Shown: positions 5,840 to 10,355 of the stretch, in pieces
How positions within the stretch are numbered: the first letter of the stretch is position 1
Layout: the number at the start of each line of letters is the position of its first letter
NCBI GenBank assembly: GCA_029883045.1
Contig: JAOUJU010000043.1
Span: forward strand, 1 to 10,355
DNA length: 10,355 bases
DNA from: Rhodospirillaceae bacterium
Lineage (GTDB): Bacteria > Pseudomonadota > Alphaproteobacteria > Rhodospirillales > Magnetovibrionaceae
Direction of reading: 5' to 3'
Position numbers and translations under genes: made by a program
The notes under the pieces: model-generated
What the model saw: the letters and a program-made list of their open reading frames with translations, nothing else
Database searches by the model: none
Told to the model about the DNA's origin: nothing

Positions 5840-6736
5840 TCAACCCTTTGCCTTAAGCCCAACCATATTTCTGATATCAGCCGCGGTATAACCTGATTCA
5901 CGAAGTGTTTTCAATGTGGTTGCCTTGTCACGTTTAGCTAACCTGATATTGTTTTTATCGGTTATCAGGCCATGATGGCTGTAATTTGGTACATCCAAAC
6001 TTAACAGTGCCTGAATTAGGCGGTGAATGTGCGTTGCAGAAAAAAGATCTTCGCCCCGGGTTACCATGGTAACCCCTTGCAGATGATCATCAATGCTTAC
6101 CGCTAGATGATAACTGGTGGGGATGTCCTTTCTTGCTAATACCACATCTGCAAATATTTCGGGGGTGGCTTTGATTTCACCCTTGTTGGTATCTGTCCAT
6201 TTTAGGGGCCATATAAGTTGATCTTTAACCTTGGCTAGGGCTTTTTGCATATTCAGCCTTAGGGCATAAGGCGATCGCGCCGCTTTTTTTTCCTGCAATA
6301 TATCGTCACTAAGTTTTCGGCAGGTTCCGGGATAAAGCGCACCATCGGGGCCATAAGTTATCATGTGTGGGGCATTGGACGATTGTTCGATCTCGGCCAT
6401 TATTTCGCCCCTAGTGCAAAAACATGGGTACAACAGGCCCATATCACCCAGGCGCCCAAGGGCTGCGCTGTAATCTTTCATGTGTTCTGATTGTCGCCTT
6501 ACAGGGGTTTCCCATTCAAGGCCCAGCCATTCAAGGTCTGTAAAGATTGATTCTTCAAATTCAGGGCGCACGCGTGAAGTATCTATGTCTTCTAAGCGCA
6601 ATAAAAACCTTCCATCTGCACCATATTCACGGGCCATATCATATGCATACAGTGCCGCCATGGCATGGCCCAGATGCAAATGACCAGTCGGGCTGGGGGC
6701 AAATCTGGTTACTATTGACTGTTTTGTGGTCTTCAT
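5840..6736 (-). CDS. gluQ: Glutamyl-Q tRNA(Asp) synthetase
   Basis: GluQ-RS activates glutamate and attaches it to the queuosine base at the wobble position of tRNA(Asp), making glutamyl-queuosine. The protein is 298 aa. It has the class I catalytic core of GluRS but no anticodon-binding domain, which separates it from GltX. The HIGH-type motif is RFAPSPTGHLHLGHA (11-25), and a KMSKS-like loop, RLAKR, lies at 265-269. A Cys-x-Cys (105, 107), Tyr135 and Cys139 match the zinc site typical of GluQ-RS. DVVLARKDIPTSYHLA and GEDLFSATHIHRLIQ are conserved amino-acid and tRNA end-binding segments. I chose the ATG at 6736; a GTG at 6841 would add 35 residues unlike the family. It diverges from the HNH gene. 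Confidence 0.95.
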   Translation of the reverse strand: MKTTKQSIVTRFAPSPTGHLHLGHAMAALYAYDMAREYGADGRFLLRLEDIDTSRVRPEFEESIFTDLEWLGLEWETPVRRQSEHMKDYSAALGRLGDMGLLYPCFCTRGEIMAEIEQSSNAPHMITYGPDGALYPGTCRKLSDDILQEKKAARSPYALRLNMQKALAKVKDQLIWPLKWTDTNKGEIKATPEIFADVVLARKDIPTSYHLAVSIDDHLQGVTMVTRGEDLFSATHIHRLIQALLSLDVPNYSHHGLITDKNNIRLAKRDKATTLKTLRESGYTAADIRNMVGLKAKG

Positions 6737-6823
6737 TTTTATCAAATAACCATGGTTTAACGGGCGATATGGGTTAACCCGGTATTCAAAAGTTGGGTAA
6801 ATATTTGGCAACAAATACCACAT

Positions 6824-6851
6824 ATAGTAATCTACAGACACTGCTTAACAA
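6824..6851 (-). promoter_or_regulatory. Candidate gluQ promoter
   Basis: On the minus strand TTGTTA (6851-6846) and TACTAT (6829-6824) are 16 bp apart, each matching four of six consensus bases. It lies in the 136-bp gap shared with the divergent HNH gene and would give a leader of about 80 nt, starting downstream of the rejected GTG start. Weak evidence. Confidence 0.25.
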
Positions 6852-6872
6852 TTATTACGGGGGTTTTTTTTA

Positions 6873-7421
6873 ATGCTTAATCTCCAGACGCTGGTTTTGA
6901 ATGCTGATTTTCGTCCGCTTTCTTACCATCCGCTTTCATTGTGGTCGTGGAAAGATGCCCTAAGCGCGCTATTGCTTGATCGGGTGAATCTGGTTGAAAA
7001 CTACGACGTTAAGGTGCGTTCACCATCCATAGAGCTTGAGGTGCCATCTGTAGTGGCATTAAAACGCTACATCCGGTTCGATGGTCGCCCGGCATTTACC
7101 CGCTATAATATTTATCTGCGCGATGATTTTTCTTGCCAGTATTGCGCTGGGCATTTCCCCACCAGTGAACTTACGTTTGATCATGTTCAACCTAAAAGCA
7201 GGGGCGGGCGAACCGAATGGACCAACGTGGTTTCTGCCTGTGCGCCGTGCAATATTAAAAAGGCCAACCGTACCCCGCTTGAAGCCCAAATGCCCCTTAT
7301 TCAGCCCCCGCTTGAACCATCAATCAAGTTGCTAAACCGCGTTGCCAAGACCTTTCATGGGGACAATGTCCACCATACATGGGTTGATTATGTTTATTGG
7401 GATAGCGAGCTATATAGCTAA
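6873..7421 (+). CDS. HNH endonuclease family protein
   Basis: This is a 182-aa protein with a C-terminal HNH nuclease fold of the bacterial stand-alone type common in alphaproteobacteria. Residues 86-130 show the zinc-supported motif: Cys88-x2-Cys91, then FDHV (Asp103-His104), SRGG, W-x-N (116-118), Cys123-x2-Cys126 and Asn127 with Lys129/130. These are the metal and catalytic residues of HNH nucleases. The N-terminal 80 residues, starting LNLQTLVLNADFRPLS, are the family-specific part and have no known role that I can state. There is no adjacent methyltransferase or restriction gene, so it is not an obvious restriction system. A GGGGG ribosome binding site is followed by a run of eight T before the ATG. 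DNA cleavage is a family-based inference; the cellular role is unknown. Confidence 0.88.
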   Translation: MLNLQTLVLNADFRPLSYHPLSLWSWKDALSALLLDRVNLVENYDVKVRSPSIELEVPSVVALKRYIRFDGRPAFTRYNIYLRDDFSCQYCAGHFPTSELTFDHVQPKSRGGRTEWTNVVSACAPCNIKKANRTPLEAQMPLIQPPLEPSIKLLNRVAKTFHGDNVHHTWVDYVYWDSELYS

Positions 7422-7497
7422 AAACCCTAATTATTTGGCAGTTTTCCAGTCTTTTTTGCCAATTATTAGCTATTTTTTCCATTTTGCGGGAAAACCC

Positions 7498-7525
7498 TTG
7501 CTAAGACGTCCAATTTCCTTATATT
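7498..7525 (+). promoter_or_regulatory. Likely rpsD promoter
   Basis: TTGCTA (7498-7503) and TATATT (7520-7525) are separated by 16 bp. This is the best sigma70-type pair in the 232-bp gap between the HNH gene and rpsD. It would produce a leader of about 120 nt. Confidence 0.45.
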
Positions 7526-7586
7526 CCGCCACTCGAACACATTTCCGGGAACGTTTGGTTTGGGTTTTTTAGCTCTCATCAACGCC

Positions 7587-7602
7587 CCCTGTTAGCGCAG
7601 GG
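7587..7602 (+). other. Hairpin in the rpsD leader
   Basis: CCCTG (7587-7591) and CAGGG (7598-7602) form a perfect 5-bp stem with loop TTAGCG, about 50 nt before the rpsD start. S4 represses its own mRNA in several bacteria through leader structures. A link here is only a possibility. Confidence 0.3.
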
Positions 7603-7653
7603 AACAAGGCATACCGGGACAACAATTAACCATCTTTAAAAGGTGATGAAAAA

Positions 7654-8271
7654 ATGTCGAAGCGTATTCGCTCTAAGTACAAGATTAACCGCCGCTTGGG
7701 TTGCAACCTTTGGGGTCGCCCAAAAAGCCCGTTTAACACCCGTGATTATGGCCCCGGCCAACACGGCCGTGGTCGTCGCAATAAACCTACCGATTACGGT
7801 ACCCAGCTTATGGCTAAGCAAAAGCTAAAAGGTTATTACGGCAACATCTCGGAAAAACAATTCCGCAAATATTATTCAGATGCAGCGCGCCGTCCGGGTG
7901 ATGCGTCAGAAAACCTTATTGGTATTCTTGAACGCCGCTTGGATGCGGTTGTTTACCGTATGAAGTTTGTGCCAACCGTGTTTTCATCCCGTCAGGTCGT
8001 TAACCACGGCCACGTTATGGTCAATGGCAAAACAGTGAACATTCCGTCTTATATGGTTAAAGAAGGCGACGTGGTTGAGCTTAAATCAAAATCGCTTAAT
8101 ATTCCCATGGTGATTGAAGCCCTAAATTCATCTGAACGTGAAATTCCAGATTACATGGACGTTGATACCAAATCGGGCAAGGGCAAGTATGTTCGCATAC
8201 CTAAATTTGCCGATGTGCCGTATCCGGTACAAATGGAACCAAACCTAGTTATCGAATTTTATTCGCGCTAA
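7654..8271 (+). CDS. rpsD: 30S ribosomal protein S4
   Basis: S4 is a primary 16S rRNA-binding protein that nucleates assembly of the small-subunit body and shapes the mRNA entry channel. The protein is 205 aa, full length. It opens with SKRIRSKYKINRRLG and carries the alphaproteobacterial form of the N-terminal region (NLWGRPKSP, DYGPGQHGRGRR) without a clear zinc-binding Cys cluster. The S4 RNA-binding domain spans about residues 95-155 (RRLDAVVYRMKF, SSRQVVNHGHVMVNGK). The C-terminus LVIEFYSR is typical. A strong ribosome binding site, AAAGGTGAT, precedes the ATG. It is a single-gene unit, outside the alpha operon, with its own likely promoter and a strong terminator. Confidence 0.98.
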   Translation: MSKRIRSKYKINRRLGCNLWGRPKSPFNTRDYGPGQHGRGRRNKPTDYGTQLMAKQKLKGYYGNISEKQFRKYYSDAARRPGDASENLIGILERRLDAVVYRMKFVPTVFSSRQVVNHGHVMVNGKTVNIPSYMVKEGDVVELKSKSLNIPMVIEALNSSEREIPDYMDVDTKSGKGKYVRIPKFADVPYPVQMEPNLVIEFYSR

Positions 8272-8299
8272 TCGCGACCGTTCACAAAAAACACAAAAA

Positions 8300-8328
8300 C
8301 ACCCGCAGCTTTTGCGGGTGTTTTTTTT
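8300..8328 (+). terminator. Intrinsic terminator after rpsD
   Basis: CACCCGCA (8300-8307) and TGCGGGTG (8313-8320) form a perfect 8-bp GC-rich stem with a GCTTT loop, directly followed by eight T (8321-8328). An A-run before the stem would extend pairing with the T-run. It ends the rpsD transcript 28 bases past the stop codon. Confidence 0.95.
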
Positions 8329-8362
8329 GACCCCAGTCAATTATGCGCGCAATATTGTGTTG

Positions 8363-8368
8363 TATAAT
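8363..8368 (+). promoter_or_regulatory. -10 element of the PAS-protein gene
   Basis: A perfect TATAAT lies 41 bp before the ATG at 8409, just after the rpsD terminator. No good -35 hexamer is found at 15-18 bp upstream, so the promoter may need an activator or the match may be chance. Confidence 0.4.
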
Positions 8369-8408
8369 AATACGTTAACCGGATCGGTTGTGGGGGGGTG
8401 TTTTCAAA

Positions 8409-8897
8409 ATGGTCAAATCCAGTTTCATGGATATCGGTTGCAATAAAGCCAAAACCAATGAGGTTTTGGCGGCGTTTGGCAAACTGGTGGAAAACAACGC
8501 AACCGATGGGGCGTTGGATTTTAATACAATTTCCACCCAGCCGTTCATGCCCTATTGGAAATACATTATTTTATATAGATACCTGCCCAATGAAGACGAT
8601 TTTATCGTTACCATGTTTGGCGTTCAGGTCGGCGAATTGCACGGTGAAGATTGGACCGGAAAAAAAATATCTGAACTAGGCATCGGCGGAGAAGCCACCA
8701 AGGAAATGATTAAATTAAACAGAATGGCAATGAATGATGGCAAAATAATTTATGCCAGCGGGGCGGTGAACTTTGACAAAGATGAATACCGTACTTGGCA
8801 CCAGATGAAAGTGCCGTTCAAACACCAAGGCGGCGCAAGCGGGGTTTTGGTTTGCATGGTATCAAACTGGAAGGATGATTTGGGCGAGGGTGCTTAA
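8409..8897 (+). CDS. PAS-domain-like protein (PAS_5 type)
   Basis: This 162-aa soluble protein resembles the small single-PAS proteins common in Rhodospirillales and relatives. Residues about 45-100 carry the best signal: PYWKYIILYRYLPNEDDFIVTMFGVQV, then DWTGKKISELG, the pattern W-x4-I...R..DF..RL.G......G.D.TG..L that marks PAS_5. A second half (about 110-155) supplies the remaining strands (IIYASGAVNF, HQMKVPFKH, GVLVCMV). No kinase, cyclase or DNA-binding domain is attached. I chose the ATG at 8409, which has a G-rich ribosome binding site in GGGGGGGTG (8392-8400); a TTG at 8388 would add seven residues. The last 36 bases overlap the convergent hydrolase gene. Ligand and partner are unknown. 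Confidence 0.72.
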   Translation: MVKSSFMDIGCNKAKTNEVLAAFGKLVENNATDGALDFNTISTQPFMPYWKYIILYRYLPNEDDFIVTMFGVQVGELHGEDWTGKKISELGIGGEATKEMIKLNRMAMNDGKIIYASGAVNFDKDEYRTWHQMKVPFKHQGGASGVLVCMVSNWKDDLGEGA

Positions 8898-9548
8898 ATC
8901 TTTTAATTCGACTTTTGGTTTGAATTCTAAATGTTCGCTTGGCGCACCTGTACGGTTTATCCATGCCACCTGAAAACCAAAAGCCGCTCCGCCTGCTGCG
9001 TCCCAACCGTTGGCCGAAACAAAACATATATTTTCTGCAGCTATATTAAGGCGATCCACCGCCAATTGATAAACCTTGGGGTCGGGTTTATAAATGCCGA
9101 CATCTTCAATTGATAAAACCATATCTAACAGGTTTTCTATGCCGGCATTTTCCGTGGCACTTTTAAGCATGTCAGGGCTGCCGTTAGAAAGGATAGCGGT
9201 TTTCATGCCCAGTTCGCGCAATTCGCCTAACATCGGTTTTACTTCTGGGTATGGGGTTAAAACTTCAAAAAATGATAACAAGCGTGAACGCAAATCGTTA
9301 TCCGCAAGGCCAAGGGCGTTCATGGCATAATCAAGCGAGTTTTCGGTAACGATGCGAAAATCAGCATGCTTGCCCATTAGCGAGCGCAACCAAGTATATT
9401 GTAATTGCTTTGCCCGCCATATTTCCGACAGTGCGCCAGCTTTGTCACCCAGTTCATCATTGCAACTGTTAGCGGCAGAATTTAGGTCGAGCAACGTGCC
9501 ATAAGCATCAAACACGCAGGCCTTTATGTTGGAGAAATCCCCGTTCAT
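8862..9548 (-). CDS. HAD-family hydrolase, (S)-2-haloacid dehalogenase type (type II)
   Basis: This is a 228-aa HAD-superfamily enzyme. It shows the full active-site set of L-2-haloacid dehalogenase (Pseudomonas sp. YL numbering in brackets): Asp14 in FDAYGTLLD [Asp10, nucleophile], Thr18 [Thr14], Arg45 in WRAKQLQYTWLRS [Arg41, halide site], Ser121-Asn122 in SNGSPDM [118-119], Lys154 in YKPDPKVY [151], Tyr160 [157], and Ser178, Asn180 and Asp183 in FVSANGWDAAG [175, 177, 180]. Such enzymes hydrolyse 2-haloalkanoic acids to 2-hydroxyacids through an aspartyl ester. Many family members in ordinary genomes have unproven substrates. Its ATG overlaps the grxD stop (ATGA), so translation is probably coupled. 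Its 3' end overlaps the convergent PAS gene by 36 bases. Confidence 0.9.
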   Translation of the reverse strand: MNGDFSNIKACVFDAYGTLLDLNSAANSCNDELGDKAGALSEIWRAKQLQYTWLRSLMGKHADFRIVTENSLDYAMNALGLADNDLRSRLLSFFEVLTPYPEVKPMLGELRELGMKTAILSNGSPDMLKSATENAGIENLLDMVLSIEDVGIYKPDPKVYQLAVDRLNIAAENICFVSANGWDAAGGAAFGFQVAWINRTGAPSEHLEFKPKVELKDLSTLAQIILPV

Positions 9549-9883
9549 GCGGATTTGTAATCAATGCCTTTGTCGTCGAATATTTTTTGCAATTCGCCGG
9601 CTTCATACATTTCTTTGACAATGTCGCAGCCGCCAACAAATTCACCTTTGATGTAAAGCTGGGGAATGGTCGGCCAGTTTGAAAACGCTTTTATGCCTTC
9701 GCGGATTTCGCCGTCTTGTAAAACGTCTATGCCTTTGAATTTTACCTGCATCTGGGTTAGCGCACCAACCACGGCTGCGGAAAAACCGCACTGGGGAAAC
9801 ATCGGGTTACCCTTCATGAAAAGCACAACTGGGTTTTCATCAATTTCCGATTGGATTTTTGCGAATACGGGATTGTCGCTCAT
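9545..9883 (-). CDS. grxD: Monothiol glutaredoxin, Grx4 (CGFS) type
   Basis: This glutaredoxin family binds a glutathione-ligated [2Fe-2S] cluster as a homodimer or with BolA, and takes part in iron-sulfur cluster transfer and iron sensing rather than disulfide reduction. The protein is 112 aa, the usual single-domain length. It has Lys24 (FMKGNP), the CGFS active site (32-35), the cis-proline and glutathione-binding loop WPTIPQLY (70-77), and GGCDI (84-88). The usual KGTP is KGNP here, a small change. A ribosome binding site, AAGGA, lies 10 bases before the ATG. The gene follows bolA by 29 bp and overlaps the dehalogenase-like gene by 4 bases. Pairing with bolA matches the known physical partnership. 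Confidence 0.97.
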   Translation of the reverse strand: MSDNPVFAKIQSEIDENPVVLFMKGNPMFPQCGFSAAVVGALTQMQVKFKGIDVLQDGEIREGIKAFSNWPTIPQLYIKGEFVGGCDIVKEMYEAGELQKIFDDKGIDYKSA

Positions 9884-9912
9884 TTTATATGTATCCTTAA
9901 AATAATTGTTAT

Positions 9913-10149
9913 TTAAGCTTCGGGGGTAGATGTCTGCAGGCCAAGGGCGTGTAATTCACCGCCCATGCGACCCTGTAGCGCATCATACACCATTTGGTGC
10001 TGTTGAACCCGGGACTTGCCGGCAAATTCTTTTGATATTACGCGCGCCGCATAATGGTCGCCATCGCCACGTAAATCATCAATGTGTACTTCGGCATCGG
10101 GTAATGCTTCTTTGATTAAACTTTCAATGTGGGCAGCATCCATAGCCAT
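9913..10149 (-). CDS. bolA: BolA/IbaG family protein
   Basis: This is a 78-aa protein of the BolA family, small cytosolic partners of CGFS glutaredoxins that join a bridging [2Fe-2S] cluster. The single domain shows the class II KH-like pattern. Residues 7-23 make the first helix and strand (IESLIKEALPDAEVHI). DGDHYAARVIS (29-39) is the hairpin region that can supply a cluster ligand, with His32 in place of a Cys. SRVQQHQMVYDAL (46-58) is the family signature, and GELHAL (64-69) carries the conserved C-terminal His67. A ribosome binding site, AAGGATAC, precedes the ATG at 10149; a second in-frame ATG lies two codons later. The gene sits between purL and grxD, 27 bp after the purL stop. Confidence 0.93.
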   Translation of the reverse strand: MAMDAAHIESLIKEALPDAEVHIDDLRGDGDHYAARVISKEFAGKSRVQQHQMVYDALQGRMGGELHALGLQTSTPEA

Positions 10150-10176
10150 TTTAAGTATCCTTAAATTTAAAATTTA

Positions 10177-10355
10177 TTAGTGGGCATCGGGGTGCGACAT
10201 GAAACCCGGCATCCAGTTTTCATGCGCATTTTTTAGCTCTGCCACAGATATGGAGTGTTCATCCCCAATCGTCAACTCTTGTCCTGTAACCGTTCCTATA
10301 ATTGCGGCATAAACCCCTGATTTTTCTGCCTGTTTTATCATTCTCGGGGCGTCGG
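10177..10355 (-). CDS. purL: Phosphoribosylformylglycinamidine synthase II, C-terminal end (partial)
   Basis: Only the last 58 residues are in the window; the gene continues past position 10355. The frame reads through IIGTVTGQELTIGDE, SISVAELKNAHENWMPGFM and a short tail to TAA at 10177-10179. The end pattern, G-T-V-T-G followed by ISVAEL-x-x-AHE-x-W-x-P-x-x-M, is that of PurL, the ATP-dependent enzyme that makes FGAM in step 4 of purine synthesis. The purL-bolA-grxD order is common in alphaproteobacteria and supports the call. No terminator lies between purL and bolA, so the downstream genes are likely read through from the purine gene. Confidence 0.88.
   Translation of the reverse strand, partial: DAPRMIKQAEKSGVYAAIIGTVTGQELTIGDEHSISVAELKNAHENWMPGFMSHPDAH

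Noticed and set aside
5840..6736. Full glutamyl-tRNA synthetase GltX
   Set aside because: The protein lacks the C-terminal anticodon-binding domain and has the zinc site and length of GluQ-RS.
6737..6841. 35-residue N-terminal extension of GluQ-RS
   Set aside because: GluQ-RS proteins begin a few residues before the RFAPSPTG motif. The extension also overlaps the candidate promoter.
6873..7421. Restriction or anti-phage system around the HNH gene
   Set aside because: Neighbours are gluQ and rpsD. There is no methyltransferase, helicase or other defence gene, and this HNH type is widespread as a single gene.
1..10355. tRNA or rRNA genes, CRISPR arrays, insertion sequences, prophage or attachment sites
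   Set aside because: No cloverleaf-like segment, spaced direct repeats, transposase or integrase motifs or terminal inverted repeats were seen on reading both strands.

Overview
The window looks like a piece of an alphaproteobacterial chromosome. The main marker is a GcrA-type cell-cycle regulator, a family confined to that class. It is supported by a purL-bolA-grxD gene order, a stand-alone rpsD, and the forms of CheR and GluQ-RS seen here. Base composition is near balanced to slightly AT-rich. The order within the class cannot be fixed from this sequence. I see no insertion sequence, integrase, CRISPR array, tRNA or rRNA gene. Coding density is high and most of the content is core-type genes.

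Layout, left to right. (1) Positions 3-2159, minus: a full methylmalonyl-CoA mutase, the B12 enzyme of propionate and branched-chain carbon entry into the TCA cycle. (2) Positions 2160-2484: a divergent control region between the mutase and gcrA. It carries two perfect DnaA boxes, extra CCACA cores and one GANTC (CcrM-type) site. (3) Positions 2485-2907, plus: gcrA. (4) Positions 2910-5645, minus: a signalling and motility block read cheY, cheR, a DHH/DHHA1 phosphoesterase, then a small protein resembling the C-terminal torque domain of FliG. (5) Positions 5840-6736, minus: glutamyl-Q tRNA(Asp) synthetase, divergent from an HNH nuclease gene at 6873-7421. (6) Positions 7654-8271, plus: rpsD with its own likely promoter and a strong intrinsic terminator. 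(7) Positions 8409-8897, plus: a PAS-like protein whose 3' end overlaps a convergent gene. (8) Positions 8862-10355, minus: purL (3' end only), bolA, grxD and a haloacid-dehalogenase-type hydrolase. These are tightly packed and probably co-transcribed.

How they fit together. GcrA and the DnaA/GANTC sites tie this locus to replication-coupled transcription. In Caulobacter, DnaA is known to activate gcrA, and GcrA acts at methylated GANTC sites. CheY, CheR and the FliG-like protein point to chemotaxis or flagellar output, although no receptor, CheA, CheW or CheB lies in the window. BolA and the CGFS glutaredoxin are known partners in iron-sulfur and iron homeostasis. The observations most worth following up are the DnaA/GANTC control region and the stand-alone FliG-C-like protein. 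The rest is largely ordinary housekeeping sequence.
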